64,000 nucleotides of DNA from Pseudomonas sp. DTU_2021_1001937_2_SI_NGA_ILE_001 (GCF_032463525.1 NZ_CP135971.1:5500926-5564925), one strand, 5' to 3'; positions 1-9,235 are shown, counted from the first letter of the stretch. A program made the numbers and translations. Notes: generated by a model from the sequence alone, not told the origin.

Positions 1-1
1 C

Positions 2-688
2 GGCCAGGGCAACGTGGCCTTCGTCGGCGTGATCGCGTTGCTGGCTCTGGGGCTGCTATGGGCCATCAGCCGTTGGTACAAGAACCACCTCAACCTGTTC
101 AAGCTCAAGGCCGGGCAGAAAGCCACCCACGGCTTGTCGCGGCAGAAGGTGATCTTTTCGCTGGTGATCCTGGCGCTGCTGATCTTCTCCAAATTCTGGT
201 ACATGACCAGCCTGACCAGCTACTACACCTTCTACCTGATCGAGAAGTTCGACCTTTCGGTAGCCAGCTCGCAACTGCACCTGTTCCTGTTTCTCGGTGC
301 GGTAGCCGCCGGGACCTTCTTCGGCGGACCGATCGGCGACCGCATCGGGCGCAAGGCGGTGATCTGGTTCTCGATCCTGGGGGCGGCGCCGTTCACCCTG
401 GCGCTGCCCTATGCCGACCTGTTCTGGACCAGTGTGCTGAGCGTCATCATCGGTTTCGTCCTGGCCTCGGCGTTCTCGGCCATCGTGGTCTACGCCCAGG
501 AACTGGTGCCCGGCAATGTCGGCATGATCGCCGGGGTGTTCTTCGGCCTGATGTTCGGCCTGAGCGGCATCGGTGCCGGTACCCTGGGTTACCTGGCCGA
601 CAGCCGTGGCATCGAGTACGTCTACCACCTGTGCTCGTTCCTGCCCCTGCTGGGCATTCTCACTATTCTTCTGCCGCGCACCCGGTAA
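2..688 (+). CDS. fsr: Fsr-type MFS efflux transporter, C-terminal part (cut by window edge)
   Basis: This is the C-terminal half of a major facilitator superfamily antiporter of the fosmidomycin-resistance (Fsr) type, an inner-membrane drug exporter. The frame is open from base 2, so the N-terminal six-helix half and the start lie outside the window. The visible part has the central loop and about six transmembrane helices. It carries the Fsr-like stretches SKFWYMTSLTSYYTFYL and GGPIGDRIGRKAVIW (MFS motif A repeat) and FSAIVVYAQELVPG, which closely match E. coli Fsr as I remember it. Its stop lies 16 bases from the stop of the convergent DUF1853 gene. The natural substrate is unknown. Confidence 0.9.
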   Translation, partial: GQGNVAFVGVIALLALGLLWAISRWYKNHLNLFKLKAGQKATHGLSRQKVIFSLVILALLIFSKFWYMTSLTSYYTFYLIEKFDLSVASSQLHLFLFLGAVAAGTFFGGPIGDRIGRKAVIWFSILGAAPFTLALPYADLFWTSVLSVIIGFVLASAFSAIVVYAQELVPGNVGMIAGVFFGLMFGLSGIGAGTLGYLADSRGIEYVYHLCSFLPLLGILTILLPRTR

Positions 689-704
689 CCTTGGACTTGG
701 CCCG

Positions 705-1652
705 TCAGCGCCTGCTGTCGGGCAGCTCCGGCCAGGCGTCGGCCACCAGGAACAGCCGTTCGGCTTCCTGCCAGTCGTCCTCGGCCTGCTGCTCCAGGCG
801 CACCAGCAGTTGCGCCGGGGCCTGTGGGTCGAGCTGCTGCAACCATTCATCCAGTTGCGTTTCCGGCCAGGCCGTGGTGCTGCGGGCCGGTGCCAGCCAG
901 GCCTGGCGCGGTAGGGGTTGCCAGCGCCCGGCGGGGCACTGCGCGGCATAGGCCGGCCAGTCGCGCTGGTGCAGCCAGCGGCCGCGCAGATGCCGCTCAT
1001 CGGCGCCTCGCGGTGGCTGTGCCTGCCCCGGCCAGGGGTAGAGCAGGTAGCCACCCAGCCAGAATTCGGCACTGAAGGCTTCGATGCCCAGCGCCGCCAG
1101 GGCCGTCTGGGCCTGTGGGCGGCTGGACATGGGCAACTGGTGCTCGCTCAGGTGGGCGAGCTTACGCCCCAGCCGGTCGTGGGAGGCGGGGCCGAGCCAC
1201 TGCGCCGGGTCAGTGCCATCGTCGTGTGCCGGGCCGAGGTAGAGCTTGATGGCCAGTTCCAGGTGGTGCACGCCGTCGCGGTCGCGCAGCAGCAGGTCCA
1301 GCTCGCCCAGGGTATGGCCCTGTTCGCGCACCGGCAGATTGGCGGCCAGTACCTCGACACCTGGCGCCTGCTGGGCGGCGAACTGCCAGAGCTGCTCGTA
1401 GTAGCGGCCCAGGCGCCGGCTGCTGGCCTGTTGCAGCCAATGCTCGAGGGGCTCGGGATGCAGGTCCAGAGTACAGAGGAACCGCCGCCATAGCTCCGGG
1501 TCGTCCGCCCAGTCGCTGGCGCTGAGCGGATGACGCTGCGGCCATGGAGCCTGGGCCAGCAGCGGGGGTGAGCAAACCACCCAGGCGAGGTCACGTACCG
1601 CAGGGTGGTGCAGCTGGCGGGGCAGGTCGGCGAGGCAGGCGAAAGGTGTCAT
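705..1652 (-). CDS. DUF1853 family protein
   Basis: The product is a 315-residue soluble protein of the DUF1853 family, whose function is unknown. Visible marks are the N-terminal [18 protein letters not shown] segment, the central [10 protein letters not shown] followed by [12 protein letters not shown], and [15 protein letters not shown]. The ELDLLL and ELAIK pair resembles the core of PD-(D/E)XK nuclease-like folds (D/E then ExK), but that link is my inference. It is divergent from nadK, with 148 bases between the two starts, and convergent with fsr. There is no signal peptide or membrane segment. The ATG at 1652 is the natural start. Confidence 0.85.
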   Translation of the reverse strand: MTPFACLADLPRQLHHPAVRDLAWVVCSPPLLAQAPWPQRHPLSASDWADDPELWRRFLCTLDLHPEPLEHWLQQASSRRLGRYYEQLWQFAAQQAPGVEVLAANLPVREQGHTLGELDLLLRDRDGVHHLELAIKLYLGPAHDDGTDPAQWLGPASHDRLGRKLAHLSEHQLPMSSRPQAQTALAALGIEAFSAEFWLGGYLLYPWPGQAQPPRGADERHLRGRWLHQRDWPAYAAQCPAGRWQPLPRQAWLAPARSTTAWPETQLDEWLQQLDPQAPAQLLVRLEQQAEDDWQEAERLFLVADAWPELPDSRR

Positions 1653-1800
1653 GCAGCGGATGATAGCCTGGGTCAGGCCCGGCGCGGGCGTCTTCGGCAG
1701 GAACGGGCAGGCCGGTTCAGGTGTCTGCCGGTTTGCCGCTGGCCGGGCGTTTCGCCATAATCCCCGGCATTACGCCGTTTCTACATTCAGCAGGAGCCTC

Positions 1801-2694
1801 ATGGAGCACTTTCGCAATATCGGCATCATCGGCCGCCTGGGCAGTGCCCAGGTGCTGGAGACGGTGCGCCGGCTCAAGAGATTCCTGCTCGACCGGCATC
1901 TGCACGTACTACTCGAAGAAACCATCGCCGAGGTCCTGCCGGGTCATGGCCTGCAGACCTCTTCGCGCAAGATGCTCGGCGAGGTGTGCGACCTGGTCAT
2001 CGTGGTCGGCGGTGACGGCAGCCTGCTGGGCGCGGCCCGCGCGCTGGCGCGGCACAACGTGCCGGTGCTGGGCATCAACCGGGGCAACCTGGGCTTTCTC
2101 ACCGACATCCGCCCCGACGAACTGGAGACCAAGGTCGCCGAGGTGCTCGACGGTCATTACCTGGTGGAGAACCGCTTCCTGCTGCAGGCCGAAGTGCGCC
2201 GGCATGGCGAAGGCATCGGCCAGGGCGATGCGCTGAACGACGTGGTCCTGCACCCTGGCAAGTCGACGCGGATGATCGAGTTCGAGATCTACATCGACGG
2301 CCAGTTCGTCTGCAGCCAGAAGGCCGACGGCCTGATCGTCGCCACCCCCACCGGTTCCACCGCCTATGCGCTGTCGGCCGGCGGGCCGATCATGCACCCC
2401 AAGCTCGACGCCATCGTCATCGTGCCGATGTACCCGCATACCCTTTCGGGACGGCCGATCGTGGTGGATGGCAACAGTGAACTGAAGATCGTCGTGGCCA
2501 AGGACATGACCATCTACCCGCAAGTCTCCTGCGACGGGCAGAACCATTTCTCCTGTGCGCCGGGCGACACCATCACGGTGAAGAAGAAGCCGCAGAAACT
2601 GCGGCTGCTCCACCCGCTGGATCACAACTACTACGAAGTGTGCCGGACCAAGCTCGGCTGGGGCAGCCGCCTTGGTGGGCGAGGAGACGACTGA
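1801..2694 (+). CDS. nadK: NAD kinase
   Basis: This enzyme phosphorylates NAD+ to NADP+ in the cytoplasm, using ATP or polyphosphate. The product is 297 aa, the usual length for Pseudomonas NadK. It shows the GGDGS motif at residues 70-74 with catalytic Asp72, the ND pair at 146-147, and the family-wide TPTGSTAY at 182-189 followed by AGGPI. The frame is open upstream, but ATG 1801 is chosen because an AGGAG ribosome site lies just before it and the family begins with this MEHFRNIG sequence. The stop overlaps the start of the phosphoesterase gene (ATGA), so the two are translationally coupled. Confidence 0.97.
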   Translation: MEHFRNIGIIGRLGSAQVLETVRRLKRFLLDRHLHVLLEETIAEVLPGHGLQTSSRKMLGEVCDLVIVVGGDGSLLGAARALARHNVPVLGINRGNLGFLTDIRPDELETKVAEVLDGHYLVENRFLLQAEVRRHGEGIGQGDALNDVVLHPGKSTRMIEFEIYIDGQFVCSQKADGLIVATPTGSTAYALSAGGPIMHPKLDAIVIVPMYPHTLSGRPIVVDGNSELKIVVAKDMTIYPQVSCDGQNHFSCAPGDTITVKKKPQKLRLLHPLDHNYYEVCRTKLGWGSRLGGRGDD

Positions 2695-3665
2695 TGGTCG
2701 ATCCTGCGCGTAGCTTTGATCTTATCGGTGACGTGCATGGGTGTGCCCAGACCCTCGAACTGCTTCTGGAGCGGCTGGGCTATCGCCGTGAAGGCGGTGT
2801 ATGGCGCCACCCCCGGCGTATGGCGTTGTTTCTCGGTGACATCGTCGACCGCGGCCCGCGTATCCGCGAGGCGCTGCACATCGTGCGCGACATGGTCCAG
2901 GCCGGACAGGCCCTGTGCATCATGGGCAACCACGAATTCAACGCGCTGGGCTGGGTCACCCCGGCGGCGCCGGAAAGTGGCCAGCGCTTCGTGCGCGAGC
3001 ACACCCCGCGCCATGAAAAACTCATCGGCGAGACCCTGGCGCAGTTCGAGCGCTATCCCGATGAGTGGCGCGCCTTCCTCGACTGGTTCTACGAGCTGCC
3101 GCTGTTCATCGATGCCGGGCGCTTCCGTGCGGTGCACGCCTGCTGGGACCCCAACCTCATCGAGCCGCTGCGCGGCCTGCACGGCAGCGGCCTGATCGAC
3201 CAGCATTTCATCCAGGCCTCGGCGGTGCCTGGCAGTTTCGCCAGCAACGTGTTCAACCGCCTGCTGCGCGGCACCGACATGCGTCTGCCACACGGCATGA
3301 CCTTTACCGGTGGTGACGGCCTGACCCGTGAGTTCTTCCGCACCAAGTTCTGGGAAGACGACCCGCAGACCTACGGCGATGTGGTGTTCCAGCCCGACGC
3401 GCTGCCTGAAGGCGTGGCCAAGACGCCGTTGTCCACTTCCGACAAGAACGCCCTGCTGCGCTACGGCAGCGAAGAGCCGCTGCTGTTCGTCGGTCATTAC
3501 TGGCGCAGCGGTACCCCGGCGCCGATCCGTCCCAACCTGGCCTGCCTGGACTACAGCGCGGTGCTGTATGGCAAATTGGTCGCCTACCGATTGGACCAGG
3601 AAACCGTGCTCGACCCTGGCAAGTTCGTCTGGGTCGACGTGCAGCGTCCGGAGCTGAAGCCATGA
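2694..3665 (+). CDS. Metallophosphoesterase (PPP-type serine/threonine phosphatase-like)
   Basis: This is a 323-residue cytoplasmic calcineurin-like phosphoesterase. The metal-binding motifs are in family order: GDVHG (12-16), GDIVDRG (48-54) and GNHE (78-81), with a late GHYW near residue 264. This is the PPP arrangement of the PrpA/PrpE and ApaH group, which acts on phosphoproteins or dinucleotide polyphosphates; the substrate cannot be read from sequence. It overlaps nadK by ATGA at its start and glpG by ATGA at its end, so nadK, this gene and glpG form a tightly coupled operon. Dinucleotide hydrolysis beside NAD kinase would fit, but that is inference. Confidence 0.88.
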   Translation: MVDPARSFDLIGDVHGCAQTLELLLERLGYRREGGVWRHPRRMALFLGDIVDRGPRIREALHIVRDMVQAGQALCIMGNHEFNALGWVTPAAPESGQRFVREHTPRHEKLIGETLAQFERYPDEWRAFLDWFYELPLFIDAGRFRAVHACWDPNLIEPLRGLHGSGLIDQHFIQASAVPGSFASNVFNRLLRGTDMRLPHGMTFTGGDGLTREFFRTKFWEDDPQTYGDVVFQPDALPEGVAKTPLSTSDKNALLRYGSEEPLLFVGHYWRSGTPAPIRPNLACLDYSAVLYGKLVAYRLDQETVLDPGKFVWVDVQRPELKP

Positions 3666-4531
3666 ACCCGGTTGCCGTGCTACGCCTGCCGCTGTCCACC
3701 GACCTGAACGGCTTCGTCAGCCTGCTGCGGCGCCTGAACGTTCCGCACCGGGTCACCGAGGAGTCCGGCCAGCAGGTACTCTGGGTTCCGGATCACGCAC
3801 AGTTGGCCGATGAGGTCCGCGAGCTTTACGAGCGGTTTCCCGCCGGCGATGACCAGTATCAGCCGCCCCAGTCGTTGGCACCGGCCGTGCAGCGCCCGAG
3901 TTTCGTCCAGCAACTGCGCCAGTCGCCGTTCACGGTGCTGGTGCTGCTGCTCACGCTGGTGGTGGCCGGGCGGACCCTGCTGGGCGAGAACCTGGAAGCG
4001 GTGCGCTGGTTCACCTTCCTGGATTTCCATATCTACGGCGACTACGCCAGCTTCGTGCCCCTGGCCGACAGCCTGGCAGCAGGGCAGTGGTGGCGCCTGG
4101 TATCGCCGATGCTGATCCATTTCGGCATCCTGCACCTGGCGATGAACAGCCTTTGGTACTGGGAGCTGGGCCGGCGTATCGAGCGGCGCCAGGGCGGGCT
4201 GATGCTGGTGCTGCTGACCCTGGTGTTCGCCGCCGTGTCCAACTACGTGCAATACCGCTTCAGCGGGCCGACGCTGTTTGGCGGGCTGTCTGGCGTGCTC
4301 TACGGCCTGCTGGGCCATTGCTGGCTGTACCAGTGGCTGGCGCCCAACCCGGTCTACCACCTGCCACGCGGGGTGCTGGTGATGATGCTGGTCTGGTTGC
4401 TGGTGTGCCTCTCCGGGGTGGTCAGCCTGCTGGGCTTTGGCGAGATCGCCAACGGTGCGCACGTCGGCGGGTTGATCATCGGTTGTGTCACGGGTCTGGT
4501 CGGGGGTGTCATGGCCCGCCGGACCGCTTAG
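3662..4531 (+). CDS. glpG: Rhomboid intramembrane serine protease GlpG
   Basis: This is an inner-membrane rhomboid protease of 289 aa. It has a cytoplasmic N-terminal domain (about 1-90) like E. coli GlpG, then about six transmembrane helices. The catalytic dyad is visible: Ser210 in GGLSGVLYG and His267 in GAHVGG. The conserved loop HFGILHLAMNSLWYWELG matches the rhomboid His/Asn oxyanion region. It cleaves membrane proteins within or near their transmembrane segments; physiological substrates in Pseudomonas are not known to me. The start overlaps the preceding phosphoesterase stop. A second, smaller rhomboid lies at 10001-10546. Confidence 0.93.
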   Translation: MNPVAVLRLPLSTDLNGFVSLLRRLNVPHRVTEESGQQVLWVPDHAQLADEVRELYERFPAGDDQYQPPQSLAPAVQRPSFVQQLRQSPFTVLVLLLTLVVAGRTLLGENLEAVRWFTFLDFHIYGDYASFVPLADSLAAGQWWRLVSPMLIHFGILHLAMNSLWYWELGRRIERRQGGLMLVLLTLVFAAVSNYVQYRFSGPTLFGGLSGVLYGLLGHCWLYQWLAPNPVYHLPRGVLVMMLVWLLVCLSGVVSLLGFGEIANGAHVGGLIIGCVTGLVGGVMARRTA

Positions 4532-4560
4532 AATTTGCGGCTGTCTTTTTGGAGTACGCC

Positions 4561-4821
4561 ATGTCCTCGTTTATGGAAATGATCGAAAACATCACCCCTG
4601 ACATCTACGAGAGCCTCAAGCTGGCCGTGGAAATCGGCAAGTGGTCCGATGGCCGCAAGCTGACCCAGGAGCAGCGCGAACTGTCGATGCAGGCGCTGAT
4701 CGCCTGGGAAGTGCGCAACCTGCCCGAAGAGCAGCGCACTGGCTACATGGGGCCGCAGGAATGCGCGTCGAAGTCGGCACCGATCCCCAACATCCTGTTC
4801 AAGTCGGACGCCATCCATTGA
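4561..4821 (+). CDS. YeaC family (DUF1315) small protein
   Basis: The product is an 86-residue protein of the YeaC/DUF1315 family, function unknown. The whole chain fits the family: an N-terminal MIENITPDIYESLKLAVEIGKW helix region (shortened here), then DGRKLTQEQRE, and a C-terminal YMGPQECASKS. It is acidic and soluble and has no metal motif. It starts 29 bases after glpG, and its stop overlaps the TTG start proposed for the DUF2797 gene (TTGA), so it belongs to the same transcription unit. Confidence 0.85.
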   Translation: MSSFMEMIENITPDIYESLKLAVEIGKWSDGRKLTQEQRELSMQALIAWEVRNLPEEQRTGYMGPQECASKSAPIPNILFKSDAIH

Positions 4822-5651
4822 TCGAATTGGGCCGAGGTTCCGTCAACAAGATGGCGGCGCGTCAGTCGGACGCGCCACATGTGCAATACGCGTTTCGCCT
4901 GGGCGACGCGGAAATTCCGGTCAACCCGCTGATCGGCCAGAGCCTGCGCCTGGAGTACCTGGGCGCCATTCACTGCAGCCACTGCGGGCGCAAGACCAAG
5001 ACCAGCTACAGCCAGGGCTATTGCTACCCTTGCATGCAGAAGCTGGCGCAGTGCGATATCTGCATCATGAGCCCGGAGAAGTGCCATCACCACGAAGGCA
5101 CCTGCCGCGAGCCGGCCTGGGGCGAGCAGTTCTGCATGACCGACCACATCGTCTACCTGGCCAATTCGTCCGGGGTCAAGGTCGGTATCACCCGCGCCAC
5201 CCAACTGCCGACCCGCTGGCTGGACCAGGGCGCCAGCCAGGCGCTGCCGATCCTGCGCGTCGCCACCCGCCAGCAATCGGGCTTCGTCGAAGACCTGCTG
5301 CGCAGCCAGGTCGCTGACCGTACCAACTGGCGTGAACTGCTCAAGGGCGAGGCGCTGCCGGTGGACCTGGTGGCCATTCGTGAGCAGCTGTTCGCCCAGT
5401 GCGCCGATGGCCTGGCGGCGCTGCAGGCACGTTTCGGCCTGCAGGCCATCCAGCTGCTCAGCGATGCCGAGCCGCTGACGTTCAGTTATCCGGTCGAGGC
5501 CTACCCGACCAAGATCGTCAGTTTCAACCTGGACAAGAACCCGGTGGTGGAAGGTACGCTGCTGGGTATCAAGGGCCAGTACCTGATCTTCGACACCGGC
5601 GTCATCAATATCCGCAAGTACACCGCCTACCAGATGGCCGTGCTTCAGTAG
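4818..5651 (+). CDS. DUF2797 family zinc-ribbon protein
   Basis: The product has 277 aa if it starts at TTG 4818, which overlaps the yeaC stop as TTGA. ATG 4851 (266 aa) is the alternative and has a GAGG 12 bases ahead. I prefer 4818 because the IELGRGSV stretch looks like family sequence. Nine cysteines at residues 53, 56, 69, 72, 79, 82, 89, 96 and 106, with a His-rich CHHHEGTC, suggest two zinc ribbons. They are followed by VYLANSSGVKVGIT (112-125), RWLDQGA and Glu158. That pattern resembles the core of GIY-YIG nucleases, but the assignment is inference. Function unknown. Confidence 0.8.
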   Translation: MIELGRGSVNKMAARQSDAPHVQYAFRLGDAEIPVNPLIGQSLRLEYLGAIHCSHCGRKTKTSYSQGYCYPCMQKLAQCDICIMSPEKCHHHEGTCREPAWGEQFCMTDHIVYLANSSGVKVGITRATQLPTRWLDQGASQALPILRVATRQQSGFVEDLLRSQVADRTNWRELLKGEALPVDLVAIREQLFAQCADGLAALQARFGLQAIQLLSDAEPLTFSYPVEAYPTKIVSFNLDKNPVVEGTLLGIKGQYLIFDTGVINIRKYTAYQMAVLQ

Positions 5652-5658
5652 TCTTGCC

Positions 5659-5682
5659 GCGTGCCGCCGGTGGGTGGCACGC
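5659..5682 (+). other. Hairpin upstream of pepN
   Basis: The 7-base arms GCGTGCC (5659-5665) and GGCACGC (5676-5682) can pair over a 10-base loop, just before the pepN ribosome site. There is no T tract. It could be an mRNA processing or stability element between the DUF2797 gene and pepN. Confidence 0.3.
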
Positions 5683-5703
5683 CGAACCTCACAAGGATTC
5701 CGT

Positions 5704-8361
5704 ATGCGCACTGAACAACCGCAAGCGATCTACCTCAAGGACTATCAGGCGCCCGAGTATCTCATCGACGAGACGCACCTGACCTTCGAGCTTTTCGAGG
5801 ATCACACCCTGGTGCATGCGCAACTGGTGATGCGCCGCAACCCGGAGCGTGGTGCGGGCCTGCCGCCGCTGGTGCTCGATGGCCAGCAGCTGGAACTGCT
5901 GGCACTGCAACTCGACGACCGTGAACTGCAGCCTGGCGATTACCAGCTGAGCGACAGCCACCTGACTCTGCAACCGGCCGGTGAGCGCTTCACCCTCGAC
6001 AGCACGGTGCGCATCCACCCCGAGACCAACACCGCGCTGGAAGGCCTGTACAAGTCCGGCGGCATGTTCTGCACCCAATGCGAGGCCGAGGGCTTTCGCA
6101 AGATCACCTATTACCTCGACCGCCCGGACGTGATGAGCAGCTTCACCACCACGGTCAGCGGCGACAAGCAGAAGTACCCGATCCTGCTCTCCAACGGCAA
6201 CCCGGTGGCCAGCGGCGAAGAGGGCGATGGTCGGCACTGGGCGACCTGGGAAGACCCGTTCCGCAAGCCCGCCTACCTGTTCGCTCTGGTGGCCGGCGAC
6301 CTGTGGTGCGTCGAAGACAGCTTCACCACCCGCAGCCAGCGCGAAGTGACCCTGCGTATCTATGTCGAGCCGGAAAACATCGACAAGTGCCAGCACGCCA
6401 TGGACAGCCTGAAGAAGTCGATGCGCTGGGACGAAGAGACCTATGGCCGCGAGTACGACCTGGACATCTTCATGATCGTCGCGGTCAACGACTTCAACAT
6501 GGGTGCCATGGAGAACAAGGGCCTCAACATCTTCAACTCCAGCGCCGTGCTGGCCCGCGCCGAAACCGCTACCGACGCCGCGCACCAGCGTGTCGAGGCG
6601 ATCGTCGCCCACGAATACTTCCACAACTGGTCGGGCAACCGTGTCACCTGCCGCGACTGGTTCCAGCTGTCGCTCAAGGAAGGCTTCACCGTGTTCCGCG
6701 ACGCCGGGTTCTCGGCCGACATGAACTCGGCCACGGTCAAGCGCATCCAGGACGTGGCCTACCTGCGCACCCACCAGTTCGCCGAAGACGCCGGCCCCAT
6801 GGCCCACCCGGTGCGTCCGGACAGCTTCATCGAGATTTCCAACTTCTACACCCTGACCGTCTACGAGAAGGGCTCGGAAGTGGTCGGCATGCTGCACACC
6901 CTGCTGGGCGCGGAAGGCTTTCGCCAGGGCAGCGACCTGTACTTCGAGCGTCACGACGGCCAGGCGGTGACCTGCGACGACTTCGTCAAGGCCATGGAAG
7001 ACGCCAACGGTGTCGACCTGACCCAGTTCAAGCGCTGGTACAGCCAGGCCGGCACGCCGCGCCTGGACGTCAGCGAGGCCTATGACAGCGCCGCGCAGAC
7101 CTACAGCCTGACCTTCCGCCAGAGCTGCCCGGCGACCCCGGACAAGCAGGAGAAGCTGCCCTTCGTAATTCCGGTAGCCCTCGGCCTGCTGGACGCGCAA
7201 GGGCAGGAACTGCCGCTGCGTCTGCTGGGCGAAGCGGCCGCTCAGGGCGGCAGCCGGGTGATTGCGGTCACCGAGGCCGAGCAGACCTTCACCTTCGTCG
7301 ACGTGCCTGCCAAGCCGTTGCCATCGCTGCTGCGCGGCTTTTCGGCACCCGTGAGGCTGAGCTTCCCCTACGACCGCGACCAGCTGATGTTCCTCATGCA
7401 GCACGACAGCGACGGTTTCAACCGTTGGGAAGCCGGCCAGCAGCTGGCGGTGCAGGTGCTCCAGGAGCTGATCGGCCAGCATCAGGCCGGCCAGCCGCTG
7501 GTGCTCGACCCACGGCTACCCACCGCACTCGGCACGGTGCTGGGTGACGAGAGCCTGGACCCGGCCATGGTCGCGGAAATGCTCTCGCTGCCCGGCGAGG
7601 CCTACCTGACCGAGATCAGCGAAGTCGCCGACGTGGATGCCATCCACGCGGCCCGCGAGTTCGCTCGCCAGCAGATCGCTGCCGCCCTGTTCGACGCCCT
7701 GTGGGCGCGTTACCAGGCCAACCGCGAAGTGTCGCGCAACACGCCATACGTGGCCGAAGCCGCGCATTTCGCCCGCCGTGCCCTGCAGAACATCGCCCTG
7801 TCGTACCTGATGCTCAGCGAGAAGCCACAAGTGCTGGCCGCGGCCATCGAGCAGTTCGATGCCGCCGACAACATGACCGAGCGCCTTACCGCCCTGGCGG
7901 TGCTGGTCAATTCGCCGTTCGAGCAGGAGCGTGCCCAGGCCCTGGCGGTGTTCGCCGAGCACTTCAAGGACAACCCGCTGGTCATGGACCAGTGGTTCAG
8001 CGTGCAGGCCGGCAGCCCGCTGCCCGGCGGCCTGGCGCGGGTACGCGAGCTGATGCAGCACCCGGCGTTCAACATCAAGAACCCCAACAAGGTACGCGCG
8101 CTGATCGGCGCCTTTGCCGGGCAGAACCTGGTCAACTTCCATGCCGCCGACGGCTCGGGTTACCGCTTCCTGGCCGACATCGTCATCCAGCTGAACGGCT
8201 TCAACCCGCAGATCGCCTCGCGTCAGCTGGCACCGCTGACGCGCTGGCGCAAGTATGACAGCGCCCGCCAGGCGCTGATGAAGGCTGAGCTGGAGCGCAT
8301 TCGCAGCTCCGGCGAGCTGTCCCCCGATGTGTATGAGGTGGTCAGCAAGAGCCTGGCGTGA
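5704..8361 (+). CDS. pepN: Aminopeptidase N (M1 family)
   Basis: This is a cytoplasmic zinc aminopeptidase of 885 aa, the usual length of the proteobacterial PepN type. It removes N-terminal residues from peptides in the last steps of protein turnover. The substrate-recognition GAMEN motif is at 267-271. The zinc site HEYFH is at 303-307 with the third ligand Glu326 in SLKEGFTV, giving the M1 pattern HEXXH-X18-E. The C-terminal half is the helical domain typical of PepN. ATG 5704 is preceded by AAGGATTCCGT. A strong intrinsic terminator follows at 8386-8419. Confidence 0.97.
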   Translation: MRTEQPQAIYLKDYQAPEYLIDETHLTFELFEDHTLVHAQLVMRRNPERGAGLPPLVLDGQQLELLALQLDDRELQPGDYQLSDSHLTLQPAGERFTLDSTVRIHPETNTALEGLYKSGGMFCTQCEAEGFRKITYYLDRPDVMSSFTTTVSGDKQKYPILLSNGNPVASGEEGDGRHWATWEDPFRKPAYLFALVAGDLWCVEDSFTTRSQREVTLRIYVEPENIDKCQHAMDSLKKSMRWDEETYGREYDLDIFMIVAVNDFNMGAMENKGLNIFNSSAVLARAETATDAAHQRVEAIVAHEYFHNWSGNRVTCRDWFQLSLKEGFTVFRDAGFSADMNSATVKRIQDVAYLRTHQFAEDAGPMAHPVRPDSFIEISNFYTLTVYEKGSEVVGMLHTLLGAEGFRQGSDLYFERHDGQAVTCDDFVKAMEDANGVDLTQFKRWYSQAGTPRLDVSEAYDSAAQTYSLTFRQSCPATPDKQEKLPFVIPVALGLLDAQGQELPLRLLGEAAAQGGSRVIAVTEAEQTFTFVDVPAKPLPSLLRGFSAPVRLSFPYDRDQLMFLMQHDSDGFNRWEAGQQLAVQVLQELIGQHQAGQPLVLDPRLPTALGTVLGDESLDPAMVAEMLSLPGEAYLTEISEVADVDAIHAAREFARQQIAAALFDALWARYQANREVSRNTPYVAEAAHFARRALQNIALSYLMLSEKPQVLAAAIEQFDAADNMTERLTALAVLVNSPFEQERAQALAVFAEHFKDNPLVMDQWFSVQAGSPLPGGLARVRELMQHPAFNIKNPNKVRALIGAFAGQNLVNFHAADGSGYRFLADIVIQLNGFNPQIASRQLAPLTRWRKYDSARQALMKAELERIRSSGELSPDVYEVVSKSLA

Positions 8362-8385
8362 CCGCCTTGGGTCATGCTGAACCTC

Positions 8386-8419
8386 AAGGGCGCTTCCCGT
8401 TACGGGCAGCGCCCTTTTT
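8386..8419 (+). terminator. Intrinsic terminator of pepN
   Basis: The stem AAGGGCGC (8386-8393) pairs with GCGCCCTT (8409-8416) and ends in a run of five T. An inner CCCGTTACGGG can also fold. It separates pepN from the yjfI-pspA operon. Confidence 0.85.
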
Positions 8420-8555
8420 CATGGGGCGTCGACCCCTGGCTGGTCATGTTGTGATGCAATCAGCAAAAAATCTCACATGTGATGACTATCGCGCCTGGGA
8501 AGCTTCTGTTAGCGTTCGCCATCACTGTGTCAACGAATTCAGGGAGCAGTGCCTC

Positions 8556-9209
8556 ATGCCTCGCCAGAACGGCAGCGACAACGCAGCTGGCTCGGGCCGG
8601 AGCCTGAAAAGCTCGACCGACTACATGCGCGAGATGCGCCAGCGTCTCAAGGACGCCGGCCTGGTCAAGCGCGAGTTCTGGATCCGGCCCGAGAACGTCG
8701 ATGCCCTGCGTGGCATCGAGAAAGCCCTGCGCCAGCCCTACCTCGGTAAACGAATCAAACTGGAGGATTTCATGACCGAGAACACCCAATGGACCATCCA
8801 TTCGCTGCACAAGGCCCTGGCCGGGCTTGACCTGGTGATCCAGGGTCAGATCGAGCTGGCCCTGACCGAAGGTACCGAGACCGGCATTCGCCTGATCCTC
8901 ACCGAGTACGGTGATCTGCCGGTGTATCTGGCGGTGGAGGGCGAGCAGATCCTCGCCGATACCACCCTGATCGAAACCCGCCGCGTCAAGGACCCGGCTG
9001 CGTTCAACGACCTGGTGCTGCGCAGTCGCGACCTGTTCCCGCTGTCCTCGGTGGGCATCGAGCGCCTGGCCGATGGCCAGGAGGTCTACTGCCTGTTCGG
9101 CGCGTTGAGCGCCGCGTCGAGCCTGACCGTGATCGTCCAGGAGATCCTCACCCTGGCCGACAACGTGATCCACGCCGCCGAAGCCTTCGAAGACCATTTC
9201 ACCGCCTGA
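8556..9209 (+). CDS. yjfI: YjfI family protein (DUF2170) with added N-terminal segment
   Basis: First gene of the PspA-rhomboid-ligase operon; 217 aa. The part from about residue 75 (TQWTIHSLHKALAGL to the end) matches the DUF2170/YjfI family, which always travels with PspA-type genes. Residues about 20-70 are extra. They contain STDYMREMRQRLKDAGLVKR then EFWIRPENVDAL, which resembles the ribbon-helix-helix style N-terminus of small antitoxin-like DNA-binding proteins. I infer a DNA-binding role, possibly autoregulation. ATG 8556 is chosen because an AGGGAG ribosome site stands ten bases ahead; the longer upstream frame crosses the pepN terminator. PspA follows 26 bases later. Confidence 0.82.
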   Translation: MPRQNGSDNAAGSGRSLKSSTDYMREMRQRLKDAGLVKREFWIRPENVDALRGIEKALRQPYLGKRIKLEDFMTENTQWTIHSLHKALAGLDLVIQGQIELALTEGTETGIRLILTEYGDLPVYLAVEGEQILADTTLIETRRVKDPAAFNDLVLRSRDLFPLSSVGIERLADGQEVYCLFGALSAASSLTVIVQEILTLADNVIHAAEAFEDHFTA

Positions 9210-9235
9210 ACACCGCCATAGGCAGGAGAGCATTC

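Noticed and set aside
8358..8555. A longer YjfI start overlapping the pepN stop
   Set aside because: The extension would translate the pepN terminator hairpin, and the AGGGAG site points to 8556.
8421..8555. A sigma54 promoter for the pspA operon
   Set aside because: I looked for GG-N10-GC with the usual flanks and found no good match, and no PspF gene is nearby.
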